A DNA stretch of 64,000 nt from WHSW01 sp963729075 (GTDB lineage Bacteria; Actinomycetota; Thermoleophilia; Solirubrobacterales; 70-9): assembly GCA_963729075.1 (NCBI GenBank), contig CAVSMU010000002.1, forward strand, positions 1 to 64,000, written 5' to 3'. The notes beneath the pieces were generated by a model that did no database searches, was not told where the DNA came from, and saw nothing but the letters and a program-made list of their open reading frames with translations. Shown piece after piece: positions 52,070-61,168 of this stretch. Each line of letters begins with the position of its first letter. Position 1 is the stretch's first letter. The position numbers and the translations under genes were made by a program.

Positions 52070-52968
52070 CACCGCTGCGTCGCCGGCGCTCCGCGGTCCC
52101 GGCGCCCGCCCCCTTCGTGGTCGGCGTCGGGCGCTCGGGGACGACCCTGCTGCGGCTGATGCTCGATGCCCATCCCGAGCTCGCGATCCCGCCCGAGACC
52201 CACTTCGCGCCCGGTCTGATCGAGCGGGCGCACGAGGGTGCGGGTGCCGACGCGCTGGTCGACGAAATCGTCGGCACCCGGGCCTGGGCAGACTTCGGCA
52301 TCCAGGCCGAGCGCCTGCGCGAGCGCGTTACGGCGCTCGGGGAAGGCGGCGCCGCCACGGTCCTGCGCGCCTTCTACGGGCTCTGCGCCGAGCGCGAGGG
52401 CAAGCCGCGCTGGGGGGACAAGACTCCGATCTACGTCAGGAGCATGCGCCCGATCGGCGGGGAGCTGCCGGAGGCACGCTTCGTGCACCTGATCCGTGAT
52501 GGGCGCGACGTCGTGCTGTCGCGGCGCGCGCGGGGGATGGGCGCGGGCAAACCGATCGCCGACACCGCCGACCGCTGGCGGCGGCGGATCGAGGAGGCCA
52601 GGACGCAGGCCCGGCGCCTTCGCGGCCGGTACCTCGAGCTGCGCTATGAGGACCTGGTCACCCGGCCGGAGCCGCAGCTGCGGCGCGTCTGCGAGCTGAT
52701 CGAGCTCGACTACGACGCCGCGATGCTCGAGTATCACAAGCGGGCCGGTGGGCGGCTGGCGGAGCTCGGCGACCTGCCGGCCGAGGGCGGACGCCGCGGG
52801 CGTGCGAGCGCCGAGCGCCAGGCGTCGCACGCGCTCGCCGCGGGCCCGCCGACGAGTGCCCGAACAGGCGCCTGGCGCGAGCAGATGAGCTCCGCCGATC
52901 GGGCCGAGTTCGAGGCGGTCGCGGGCGGTTTGCTCGTCGAGCTCGGCTACGAAGTGCCATCCTCCTGA
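52066..52968 (+). CDS. Sulfotransferase family protein (tandem copy 1)
   Basis: A 300-residue PAPS-dependent sulfotransferase fold. The PAPS 5'-loop is FVVGVGRSGTTLLRLMLDAH, then ELAIPPETHFAPGLIE, WGDKTPIYVRSM, and the 3'-phosphate motif FVHLIRDGRDVVLSRRARGM. RYLELRYEDLVTRPEPQLRR is near the C-terminus. It shares these blocks with the genes at 53020, 54041 and 57238. The GTG overlaps the purQ stop. These enzymes move sulfate to hydroxyls on sugars, lipids or proteins; the acceptor is unknown, with neighbouring GTs suggesting a glycan. Confidence 0.88.
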   Translation: MTPLRRRRSAVPAPAPFVVGVGRSGTTLLRLMLDAHPELAIPPETHFAPGLIERAHEGAGADALVDEIVGTRAWADFGIQAERLRERVTALGEGGAATVLRAFYGLCAEREGKPRWGDKTPIYVRSMRPIGGELPEARFVHLIRDGRDVVLSRRARGMGAGKPIADTADRWRRRIEEARTQARRLRGRYLELRYEDLVTRPEPQLRRVCELIELDYDAAMLEYHKRAGGRLAELGDLPAEGGRRGRASAERQASHALAAGPPTSARTGAWREQMSSADRAEFEAVAGGLLVELGYEVPSS

Positions 52969-53019
52969 ATACTTCCCGTCGGCTCCCTCCAATCGGTCCG
53001 GGGGCGACGGCGTTTATCC

Positions 53020-54036
53020 ATGGCCCTGAACTACTCGATCAAACTCCTGCGCTACCGGCGCCTGCGCAGCCGTTCCGAGCCCACCGAGCCCGCCCCCTTC
53101 GTGGTCGGCGTCGGGCGCTCGGGGACGACCCTGCTGCGGATGATGCTCGACGCCCATCCCGAGCTCGCGATACCGCCCGAGACGCACTTCGTGCTGCCGC
53201 TCATCCAGGCCTCGGGGAAGCTGCGCTTCAACCCGCGAACCGCGACGCGCTCGATCGTTCGCGACGAGCGGCGCCGCTGGAACGACTTCGGCCTCGCCGA
53301 GCCCGACCTGCTCGCCCGCTTGAAGACGGTCGAGCCGTTCAACACCAGCGATGCGCTGCGCGCCTTCTATCAGCTCTACGCGGACAAGCATGGCAAGCGG
53401 CGCTGGGGCGACAAGACCCCCGACTACGTGCGCAAGATGAAGAAGATCCAGAACACGCTTCCGGAGGCGCGGTTCATCCACGTGATCCGCGACGGGCGCG
53501 ACGCGGGGCTCTCGCACAACGCCCGGATCGCGAAGCGGGGCAAGGAGCCGGTGCCGGCGCGCGAGCTGGCCCGCCGATGGCGCAAGCGGGTCCTGAAGTC
53601 GCGCGATGACGCGGCCGAGGTCGACGGCTATCTCGAGGTCCGGTACGAGGACCTGGTCGAGGACACCGAGAGCGTCCTCCGCCGCGTCTGCGAGCTGATC
53701 GAGCTCGGCTACGACCCGGCGATGCTCACCTACCACGAGCGGGCCGAGGAGCGCCTGCAGGAGATGGCCGGGGCGCTCCCGGCGCGCAAGGGACGTCCCG
53801 AGCGTGAGGCTGGCGAGCGGGTCGACGCACACGCGCTCACCACCAAACCCCCCGACGCCGAGCGGGTCGCGGTCTGGAAGCGGGAGATGAGCGAGGCGGA
53901 GAACGCCGAGTTCGAGGAGGCGGCCGGCTACCTGCTCGACGAGCTGGGGTATGAGACCGTGACCCCTCGCGACGAGTGGCTGCCGCCCGAGGAGTGGGCG
54001 CGGTCCAAGGAGCGCGCCGACCGCGGGGGTGGCTGA
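53020..54036 (+). CDS. Sulfotransferase family protein (tandem copy 2)
   Basis: 338 residues. The motif order matches copy 1: FVVGVGRSGTTLLRMMLDAH, ELAIPPETHFVLPLIQ, WGDKTPDYVRKMKK, FIHVIRDGRDAGLSHNARI and YLEVRYEDLVEDTESVLRR. An N-terminal basic stretch (IKLLRYRRLRSRSE) could touch membrane. It extends about 20 residues further at the C-terminus than its neighbours (YETVTPRDEWLPPEEWARSK). It lies 51 nt after copy 1 and 4 nt before the ATG of copy 3. Confidence 0.88.
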   Translation: MALNYSIKLLRYRRLRSRSEPTEPAPFVVGVGRSGTTLLRMMLDAHPELAIPPETHFVLPLIQASGKLRFNPRTATRSIVRDERRRWNDFGLAEPDLLARLKTVEPFNTSDALRAFYQLYADKHGKRRWGDKTPDYVRKMKKIQNTLPEARFIHVIRDGRDAGLSHNARIAKRGKEPVPARELARRWRKRVLKSRDDAAEVDGYLEVRYEDLVEDTESVLRRVCELIELGYDPAMLTYHERAEERLQEMAGALPARKGRPEREAGERVDAHALTTKPPDAERVAVWKREMSEAENAEFEEAAGYLLDELGYETVTPRDEWLPPEEWARSKERADRGGG

Positions 54037-54040
54037 GCCG

Positions 54041-55000
54041 ATGAGCCTGCTGTCGCGGCTGCGCAGCGTGAGGACAGGGCGCGAGCCGGCGGTATTCGTC
54101 GTCGGCATGAACCGCTCGGGCACGACCCTGCTGCGGATGATGCTCGACGCCCATCCACAGCTGACGATCCCGCCCGAGACGCACTTCGTTCCCGACCTGA
54201 TCAAGGCGACCCGCACCGACGGCGCGACCGCCGAGGAGGCGCTCGAGGCGATGAAGTCCGCCCGCGAGTGGGGGGACTTCGGCTTCTCCGACGAGCAGAT
54301 GCTCGAGCGACTGCGCGCCTTGCCGAAGATCAAGCCCGGACCGGCGGTGCGGACGTTCTACGACGCGTACATGGAGCAGCAGGGCAAGCCTCGCTGGGGC
54401 GAGAAGACGCCCACCTACGTGCAGAAGATGAAGCTGATCCAGAGGGCGTTGCCCGAGGCCCGCTTCGTGCACGTGATCCGCGACGGGCGCGACGTCGCCC
54501 TCTCGGTGCTCGACCGGACGGTTCGCGACCTGACCGCGGCGGACGTCGCGCGTCGCTGGAAGCGAAAGATCACCAAGGCACGCGAGGACTCGCCGCAGCT
54601 CGAGCACTACATCGAGGTCCGCTACGAGGATCTGATCCTCGACACGGAGCCGGTCCTGCGCCGCGTCTGCGAGTTCATCGAGCTCCCCTGGGACGACGCG
54701 ATGCTCGACTACCACGAGCGATCGGGTGAGCGGCTGCAGGAGATGGCCCGCGCGCTGCCGGGCGACGGGCGCGCGCAGGAGCTCAGCGTCGAGCGCCGGA
54801 TGGCGACCCATGCGATGACGACCAAGCCGCCGAGCGCGGACCGCGTCGCCCGCTGGCGCACCGAGATGAGCGCCGAACAGCGGACTGAGTTCGAGAGCGT
54901 TGCGGGGGACCTGCTCGACGAGCTCGGTTATCCGACCGGGCCCGATGCCGTCGAGCGGGCGACGACTCTGATCGACGAGGCGCCCGTGCCCGGCGGCTGA
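54041..55000 (+). CDS. Sulfotransferase family protein (tandem copy 3)
   Basis: About 319 residues from ATG 54041 (GTG 54029 is an alternative overlapping copy 2). Motifs are VFVVGMNRSGTTLLRMMLDA, QLTIPPETHFVPDLIK, WGEKTPTYVQKMKL, FVHVIRDGRDVALSVLD and YIEVRYEDLILDTEPVLRR. The PAPS loop has Asn in place of Gly (GMNRSGTT). It is followed after 32 nt by the second GT4 gene. No TM or signal, so it acts in the cytoplasm. Confidence 0.88.
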   Translation: MSLLSRLRSVRTGREPAVFVVGMNRSGTTLLRMMLDAHPQLTIPPETHFVPDLIKATRTDGATAEEALEAMKSAREWGDFGFSDEQMLERLRALPKIKPGPAVRTFYDAYMEQQGKPRWGEKTPTYVQKMKLIQRALPEARFVHVIRDGRDVALSVLDRTVRDLTAADVARRWKRKITKAREDSPQLEHYIEVRYEDLILDTEPVLRRVCEFIELPWDDAMLDYHERSGERLQEMARALPGDGRAQELSVERRMATHAMTTKPPSADRVARWRTEMSAEQRTEFESVAGDLLDELGYPTGPDAVERATTLIDEAPVPGG

Positions 55001-55032
55001 CCCGCACGAACCGGACGCGAAGCGGAGGATTT

Positions 55033-56130
55033 GTGCGGATTGGTTTGGTGACCAAGTGGTTCGCGAGTGGGCAGGCGGTCGTCGCGCGCCAGATGCGCTC
55101 CGCGCTCGACGGGCTCGGGCACGAGACGTTCGTGCTCGCGAAGCAGGGCAAGGGGCCCCGGGCGCAGCAGGAGCGCGTGGCCGATCCGGTGTGGGACCAG
55201 CCCGGTGTGACCCACGCCGACAAGGCCGACATCCCCGAGCGCGAATACCTCACCTGGGTCCGCGATCACGGCATCGAGGCGATCCTCTGTGACCAGAACG
55301 ACCAGTTCGCGGAGATCACCGCGGTGAGACGCGAGGGGGTGCGCACGATCGGGCGCTTCGTCTGGGAGTCGTTCCCGCCCGAGGACGCGGTGCCCGCGAA
55401 GGAGGCGTTCGACGTCATCTACTCGGTCACCCGGGCCGAGCAGGAGCGCTACCGCGGCTTCGGGATCGACAGCCCGCTGCTCACCTGGGGCTGCCATCCG
55501 GAGCTGATAGCGATCGGCGACGAGCGGCGGGCGGCGAAGGACGATTCGCCGGACGGCGAGGTCCGCTTCTACGTGCCCGGATCGTTCATGGGCAAGCGAA
55601 AGCCCTTCCCGGAGATCGTCGAGGCGTTCGTGCGGACCACCGACCCGCGGCTGCGGCTCCTGATCCGCGGCCAGGTCGACCGCAAGGCAGGCAGGCTGGA
55701 GAAGGCGGCGGACGGTGACGAGCGGGTGATCATCGAGCTCGAGGACCGGCCAACCGACGAGCACCTGCGCCAGTTCGCAAGCTGCGACGTCTGCCTCTCG
55801 CCGTCGCGCTGGGAGGGCCTCGGCCTGCCGCTCTACGAGGCGGTTGCGTTCGGCATCCCGACGATCACGAACGACTCGCCGCCGATGAACGAGATCGTCC
55901 TCGACGACGTCAACGGAATCTGCGTCGACTCAGTGCGTTGGGGGGAGGCCGGCTCCGGCATCCCTGCCTTCGATCCCGACTTCGACCAGCTCACGGCGGC
56001 GATCGAGCGGCTCGCCGAGCTGGATGAGCGGGAGCGGCTCGCCGCGGGCGCGCTACGGCTGCGCGAGGGCGAGCGGAGCTGGCAGCGCACCGTCGAGGGT
56101 CTCGCCGGATTGCTCGAACGGGTCTCTTGA
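55033..56130 (+). CDS. Glycosyltransferase family 4 (paralogue 2 of 3)
   Basis: 365 residues. It begins MRIGLVTKWFASGQAVVARQ, then LGHETFVLAKQGKG and VWDQPGVTHADKADIPE. The donor domain has CDVCLSPSRWEGLGLPLYEA and TNDSPPMNEIVLDDVNGICV. Strong block likeness to 42343 and 56132 shows gene duplication. GTG 55033 is preceded by GCGGAGGAT. It is sandwiched between sulfotransferase copy 3 and the third GT; the run looks like one operon. Confidence 0.9.
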   Translation: MRIGLVTKWFASGQAVVARQMRSALDGLGHETFVLAKQGKGPRAQQERVADPVWDQPGVTHADKADIPEREYLTWVRDHGIEAILCDQNDQFAEITAVRREGVRTIGRFVWESFPPEDAVPAKEAFDVIYSVTRAEQERYRGFGIDSPLLTWGCHPELIAIGDERRAAKDDSPDGEVRFYVPGSFMGKRKPFPEIVEAFVRTTDPRLRLLIRGQVDRKAGRLEKAADGDERVIIELEDRPTDEHLRQFASCDVCLSPSRWEGLGLPLYEAVAFGIPTITNDSPPMNEIVLDDVNGICVDSVRWGEAGSGIPAFDPDFDQLTAAIERLAELDERERLAAGALRLREGERSWQRTVEGLAGLLERVS

Positions 56131-56131
56131 C

Positions 56132-57229
56132 ATGCGCCTGGGCGTCGTGAGCAAGTGGTTCAACCGCGGCCAGCCGGTGGTGGGGCGCCAGACGCGCTCG
56201 GCGCTCGAGGAGCTCGGTCACGAGACATTCGTCCTCGCCCGCCCGAAGAAGGAGCGGGGGCCCCGGCCGGGAGCGCTCGACCGCGACGACGTCTGGGATC
56301 AGCCCGGCGTCACCGAGGCCTCCGCGTACGACATTCCCGGCGCCGAGTACGAACGCTGGGTCTCGGATAACGGCATCGAGGCGATCTTCTGCGACCAGAA
56401 CTATCAATTCGCCGAGCTGGCGGCGCTGCGCGCCCGTGGTGTGCGCACGATCGGGCGCTTCGTCTGGGAGCACTTCAGCGCCGACCATGTCGCCGCGGCG
56501 AGGCAGGCATACGACCTCGTCTTCTCGCTGACTCGCGCCGAGCAGGACCGCTACGCCGGGATGGGCATCGAGTCGCCGTACGTGCGCTGGGGCTGTCATC
56601 CGGAGCTCCTGGCCGTCGCCGAGGACCGCGCACCTCGCGCCGAGCACCCGGACACCGTCACCTACGTCTTCCCCGGCGGCTTCCTCGGTCACCGCAAGCC
56701 GGTCGAGCCGGTGCTGGAGGCGTTCATGGCGACGGCCGACCCGCGCCTGCGCCTGCTGGTCAAGGCCCAGGTCGAGCGCGCGCAGGTGCGGCCCGCCGCG
56801 GAGGCGGCCGAGCGCGATCCGCGGATCCAGCTCACGGTCGGCGATCGGCCGACGCGGGCGCACCTCCACGAAGTGGCGGCATGCGACGTGTGCGTCTCCC
56901 CGGCGCGCTGGGAGGGCCTCGGGTTGCCCCTCTACGAGGCGATCGCCTTCGGGATGCCGTCGATCACGAACGATGCGCCGCCGATGAACGAGGCGATCAG
57001 CGATGGGGTCAATGGCCTGCTCGTGGCGTCGCACCCGAACGGTACGGCGAAGTCGGGCATTCCGGCGCTCGACCCCGACGTCGGCGCGCTGACCGCCGCG
57101 ATCGAGCGCCTGGCCGATGACGCGGAGCGCGCGAGCCTGGCCGAAGGAGCCCGCGAGGTGCGCGATACCGAGCGCCGCTGGGAGGACACCGTTCGGGGGT
57201 TCGGGGAACTGCTCGACCGGGTAGCTTGA
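56132..57229 (+). CDS. Glycosyltransferase family 4 (paralogue 3 of 3)
   Basis: 365 residues. It begins MRLGVVSKWFNRGQPVVGRQ, then HETFVLARPKKERG and WDQPGVTEASAYDIP. The donor domain has CDVCVSPARWEGLGLPLYEA and TNDAPPMNEAISDGVNGLLV. The ATG is one base after the TGA of the previous GT, with no Shine-Dalgarno, so translation is coupled. It ends 8 nt before the ATG of the next sulfotransferase. Confidence 0.9.
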   Translation: MRLGVVSKWFNRGQPVVGRQTRSALEELGHETFVLARPKKERGPRPGALDRDDVWDQPGVTEASAYDIPGAEYERWVSDNGIEAIFCDQNYQFAELAALRARGVRTIGRFVWEHFSADHVAAARQAYDLVFSLTRAEQDRYAGMGIESPYVRWGCHPELLAVAEDRAPRAEHPDTVTYVFPGGFLGHRKPVEPVLEAFMATADPRLRLLVKAQVERAQVRPAAEAAERDPRIQLTVGDRPTRAHLHEVAACDVCVSPARWEGLGLPLYEAIAFGMPSITNDAPPMNEAISDGVNGLLVASHPNGTAKSGIPALDPDVGALTAAIERLADDAERASLAEGAREVRDTERRWEDTVRGFGELLDRVA

Positions 57230-57237
57230 ACGCCTCC

Positions 57238-58236
57238 ATGGGCCTCCTGGACACCTTCGACCGCTACCGCCAGCGCGCGCGCATAGTGCTCGCAGGGCGG
57301 CGCCTGCGCAGCCGCGGGCCGGTGCCGGCGCCGGCACCGTTCGTCTGCGGCGTGACCCGCTCGGGCACGACCCTCGTGCGGCTCATGCTCGACTCGCACC
57401 CCGACGTGGCGATCCCCGGCGAAACCCACTGGCTGCCGAAGCTGATCAAGGCCCAGGAGCGCCGCGCGCAGTCGGCGGACGAGCTCGCGGACCTGATCAT
57501 CGATCACAAGCGGTGGGGCGACTTCCAGCTGGACGCGAACGACCTGCGCGAGCGCTTCGCCGCGCTCGACCCGGTGACCGCGGCGGACGCGATCCGCGCC
57601 TTCTACATGCTCTACGCCCAGCGCGAGGGCAAGTCACGCTACGGCGACAAGACCCCGGGCTATGTCCAGGAGATGCGCCGGATCCAGCGCGTGCTCCCGG
57701 AGGCCCGTTTCGTCCACATCATCCGCGACGGTCGCGACGTCTCGCTCTCGCACATGCGAATGAACTGGGGGCCCGAGACCTATGCGCAGTCGGCCCGCCT
57801 GTGGCGCAACCGGATCCGCAAGGCGCGCAAGACGGCGCCCTCGATCAACCACTACATGGAGATCAAGTTCGAGGACCTGGTCGCCGACACCGAGGGCGTG
57901 CTGCGGGGGGTCTGCGACTTCATCGAGCTCGACTTCGACCCCGTGATGCTCGACTACCACGAGCGCGCCGAGGAGCGGCTCGCGGAGAAGGCGCGCGAGC
58001 TGCCGCGCAAGAACCGCCCGCCCCAGCCGGCCGCGGCGAGGCTCGAGAGCCACCGCCTCGCCACGGAGCCGCCGCGGTCCGACCGGGTCGGAATGTGGCG
58101 GGAGCGGATGACGCCCGAGGAGGTCGCCGAGTACGAGGCTGTCGCCGGCGACATGCTGGTCCAGACCGGCTATCAGCTGGCCAGCCAAGCGGGCGAGCAG
58201 CGCGCTCGCGAGAAGGCCGCGGTCGCCCCCGGCTAA
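57238..58236 (+). CDS. Sulfotransferase family protein (tandem copy 4)
   Basis: About 332 residues from ATG 57238 (TTG 57226 would overlap the GT stop). Motifs are FVCGVTRSGTTLVRLMLDSH, DVAIPGETHWLPKLIKA, YGDKTPGYVQEMRR, FVHIIRDGRDVSLSHMRM and YMEIKFEDLVADTEGVLRG. In the second block the Pro of PPETHF is Gly and Phe is Trp, so this copy is the most diverged of the tandem four. It converges with the VOC gene by 4 bp and closes the sulfotransferase/GT cluster. Confidence 0.88.
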   Translation: MGLLDTFDRYRQRARIVLAGRRLRSRGPVPAPAPFVCGVTRSGTTLVRLMLDSHPDVAIPGETHWLPKLIKAQERRAQSADELADLIIDHKRWGDFQLDANDLRERFAALDPVTAADAIRAFYMLYAQREGKSRYGDKTPGYVQEMRRIQRVLPEARFVHIIRDGRDVSLSHMRMNWGPETYAQSARLWRNRIRKARKTAPSINHYMEIKFEDLVADTEGVLRGVCDFIELDFDPVMLDYHERAEERLAEKARELPRKNRPPQPAAARLESHRLATEPPRSDRVGMWRERMTPEEVAEYEAVAGDMLVQTGYQLASQAGEQRAREKAAVAPG

Positions 58237-58619
58237 GGCCCGGTTTCGGCCGAGCGCGGTGACGCGCTCGCGCCGTCGGGCGGCTCGGCGAACGCGATCG
58301 CGTTGCCGTCCGGATCCGGGACGTTCACATGACGGACACCGTTCGAGTAGGTCTCGATCGGCTCGTGCTCGATGCGCTGGGCAGCGAGGCGCTCCAGGAG
58401 CCCGTCGAGCCCATTGACTGACAGGGTGATCCGGCCGGCGCCGGCCTCCGCCGCGTTCGGCTCGATGAAGAGCCAGGCGTGCTCGTCGATCTCCCAGAGC
58501 ATCTCCTCCCCGACGCGCATATCAGGGGGTCGTCCGAAGAACCGCGTGTACCAGGAGATGCCGGTGTCGAGATCGGACACCGGGACACCGGCGAAGAGGT
58601 GGGTGATAGCGCTTTGCAT
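58233..58619 (-). CDS. VOC family (glyoxalase-like) protein
   Basis: 128 residues. Two beta-alpha-beta-beta-beta modules are visible: ITHLFAGVPVSDLDTGISWY then TRFFGRPPDMRVGEEMLWEI; and RITLSVNGLDGLLERLAAQR then NVPDPDGNAIAFAEPP. Metal-ligand candidates are His 6 (AITHLF) and Glu in the second module's FAEPP. The frame continues upstream, but ATG 58619 has AAAGGAGACAC before it and fits the fold. It is divergent from purL. The substrate could range from a dioxygenase ring to an antibiotic; none can be named. Confidence 0.85.
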   Translation of the reverse strand: MQSAITHLFAGVPVSDLDTGISWYTRFFGRPPDMRVGEEMLWEIDEHAWLFIEPNAAEAGAGRITLSVNGLDGLLERLAAQRIEHEPIETYSNGVRHVNVPDPDGNAIAFAEPPDGASASPRSAETGP

Positions 58620-58855
58620 GTGTCTCCTTTGACGTGGAATGCAGCCGGGCCCGTGACTAACGTGCCGGCCGGGTTGGAGGGTGACGCGAACAAGCGCCTC
58701 GTGCTCACGGCGATGATCTTCGCCGTCTCGATGACGCGTAAGCCGCCGGCCGGGCCAGGTGGTGCGGGTCGCCGGCATCCTGGGTCGCGAGGGGACTGAA
58801 AGCCGACGTGCGGAGCCGCGATACTGCGGCTCGTGATCCGCTGCACCGGGACCCC

Positions 58856-61090
58856 TTGACCGTCTCCGAGGCCAGGCACCGCGAGCTCGGGCTCACCGAC
58901 GCCGAGTACGAACGGATCATCGAGCTGCTGGAGCGCGAGCCCAACGACGTGGAACTGGCGATGTTCTCGCTGCTGTGGTCCGAGCACTGCGCCTACAAGC
59001 ACTCGCGCAAGCTGCTGCGGCGCCTGCCCACCGAGGGCGAGCGGGTGCTGATGGGCCCGGGCGAGAACGCGGGCGCGGTCTCGGTCGGCGACGGCTGGGC
59101 GGTTGCGTTCAAGGTCGAGTCGCACAACCACCCGAGCGCCGTTGAGCCGTTCCAGGGCGCCGCGACCGGCGTCGGCGGGATCCTGCGCGACGTGTTCGCG
59201 CTCGGCGCGCGCCCGATCGCGGTGCTCGACTCGCTGCGCTTCGGGGAGCTCGAGTCCGAGCGGTCGCGCTACCTCTTCGACCACGTCGTCGCCGGGATCG
59301 GCCACTACGGCAACTCGATCGGCGTCCCGACCGTCGGCGGCGAGGTCTACTTCGAGGCGCCGTACGAGCACAACTGCCTCGTCAACGCGATGTGCGTCGG
59401 GCTCGCCCCAGCCGACGGGACGATTCGCTCGGCCGCAGCCGGCCCGGGGAACGCGATCGTGCTCATGGGCGCCTCCACGGGCCGCGACGGGATCGGCGGC
59501 GCCTCGGTGCTCGCCTCGGCCGAGCTCGAGCACGGCGACGAGAAGCGGCCGTCGGTGCAGATCGGCGACCCGTTCGAGGAGGCCAAGCTGCTCGAGTGCT
59601 GCCTCGAGCTGGTGGAGCACGGCCTCCTGGTCGCCCTCCAGGACCTCGGCGCGGCCGGGCTCACCTCCTCGGCCGGCGAGATGGCCGCGAAGGGTGGCGT
59701 CGGGATCGACATCGACGTCGCACGCGTGCCGTTGCGCGAGGCCGACATGGAGCCGTTCGAGATCATGGTCTCCGAGTCGCAGGAACGGATGCTGGCCGTG
59801 GTCGAGCCCGCCCGCGTCGACGCGGTGCTCGAGCTCTGCCGGCGCTGGGAGACCGGGGCGGCGGTGATCGGCGACGTGACCGCGAGCCGTCACTTCCGGG
59901 TCCTGCGCGGCGACGAGGTCGTCGGCGACATGCCGGTCGAGGCGCTGGTCGACGGCTGTCCCCTCTACGACCTCGAACCGGCCGAGCCACGGGGGTGGAT
60001 CTACCCCAACGAGGACGTGCTCGGCACGCGCGTCGCCCTGCACGCGGGACGCGGCGCCGACCCGGGCGACCCCTCGGCGATCCTGATCGCCCTGCTCGCC
60101 TCGCCGAGTGTCGCCAGCAAGAAGTGGGCCTTCGAGCAGTACGACTCGGTGGTGCTCTCGCACACCGTGCGCCGTCCGGAGGCCGCGGACGCAGCGGTGC
60201 TCCATCTCCACGAGGCTGGGGCCTCGATCGCCGTCGCGATCGACGGCAACGGGCGCCGCGTCGCCTGCGATCCCTACGCGGGCACGATCGAGGCCGTGCT
60301 CGAGTGCGCGCAGAACCTGGCCTGCTCGGGCGCCGAGCCGCTCGGGCTGACCAATTGCCTGAACTTCGGCAACCCCGAGAAGCCCGCGGTCGCCTGGCAG
60401 CTCGACCGCTCGACCCAGGGCCTGGCAGACGCCTGCGCGGCGCTCGGAATCCCGGTCGTCGGCGGCAACGTCTCGCTGTACAACGAGACCGAGGACGGCC
60501 CGATCTACCCCACGCCCGTGGTCGGCATGGTCGGTGAGCTCCCCGACCCGGCGAACGCCGGCGGCGTCGCGCTCGGTGACGGGGACGCGATCGCCGTCTG
60601 CGGGCCGTTCTCACCCTCGCTCGCCGGCTCGGAGCTGGCCAAGCTCCGCGGCGAGCTCGGTCCCGGCCTCCCGTCGCTGCCGGTCGGGGACGTGGCCTCG
60701 GCGATCGCCCTCGTGCGCGACGCGGTCCGCTCCGGCGCGGTGACCGCCGCCCACGACGTCAGCGATGGCGGGGTCGCCTGCGCGCTGGCCGAGGCCGCCA
60801 TCGCCGGCGGCGTCGGGCTCGAGGCGGACCTCGATCCGCTGGTCGAGCTGCGCGGCTGCTCGGGCGAGAGCTGTCTGTTCGGCGAGGGGCCCGGAGGGTT
60901 CGTCCTCGCCGGGCACAGGGCGGAGCTCGAAGCGCTCGCCGGGGCGGTCGACCTGCTCGTGGTCGGCACCGCGGGCGGGGACCGGATCGCGATCTCCGCC
61001 GCCGAGGCGACGATCGACGTCCTGCTCGCGGACGCCGCGCGCGCATGGCACTCGCTCGGCGAGCGGATGGAGGCCGCCGCGGTGCCATAG
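58856..61090 (+). CDS. purL: Phosphoribosylformylglycinamidine synthase subunit PurL
   Basis: About 744 residues: the large synthetase subunit of the PurSQL complex that makes FGAM. Motifs are LGLTDAEYERIIELLEREPN, MFSLLWSEHCAYKHSRKLL, FKVESHNHPSAVEPFQGAAT, GVGGILRDVFALGARPIA, GNSIGVPTVGGEVYF and, in the second half, GGNVSLYNETEDGPIYPTP and AAHDVSDGGVACALAEAAI. TTG 58856 gives the usual short N-terminus; GTG 58808 is a longer alternative. It is separated from purQ by the sulfotransferase/GT block. Confidence 0.95.
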   Translation: MTVSEARHRELGLTDAEYERIIELLEREPNDVELAMFSLLWSEHCAYKHSRKLLRRLPTEGERVLMGPGENAGAVSVGDGWAVAFKVESHNHPSAVEPFQGAATGVGGILRDVFALGARPIAVLDSLRFGELESERSRYLFDHVVAGIGHYGNSIGVPTVGGEVYFEAPYEHNCLVNAMCVGLAPADGTIRSAAAGPGNAIVLMGASTGRDGIGGASVLASAELEHGDEKRPSVQIGDPFEEAKLLECCLELVEHGLLVALQDLGAAGLTSSAGEMAAKGGVGIDIDVARVPLREADMEPFEIMVSESQERMLAVVEPARVDAVLELCRRWETGAAVIGDVTASRHFRVLRGDEVVGDMPVEALVDGCPLYDLEPAEPRGWIYPNEDVLGTRVALHAGRGADPGDPSAILIALLASPSVASKKWAFEQYDSVVLSHTVRRPEAADAAVLHLHEAGASIAVAIDGNGRRVACDPYAGTIEAVLECAQNLACSGAEPLGLTNCLNFGNPEKPAVAWQLDRSTQGLADACAALGIPVVGGNVSLYNETEDGPIYPTPVVGMVGELPDPANAGGVALGDGDAIAVCGPFSPSLAGSELAKLRGELGPGLPSLPVGDVASAIALVRDAVRSGAVTAAHDVSDGGVACALAEAAIAGGVGLEADLDPLVELRGCSGESCLFGEGPGGFVLAGHRAELEALAGAVDLLVVGTAGGDRIAISAAEATIDVLLADAARAWHSLGERMEAAAVP

Positions 61091-61168
61091 CGCGGTTCCG
61101 TGCACGACGGCTCTCACCCGCGAGGGCCGGGCGCGTCGTTTGAGTCCCTCGCGTGTTGAGATTGGAAC

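Noticed and set aside
46355..52986. Shared 12-mer CCCGTCGGCTCC before purB and before sulfotransferase copy 2
   Set aside because: A GC-only-type 12-mer pair is expected by chance many times in 64 kb of this composition; the flanks do not match.
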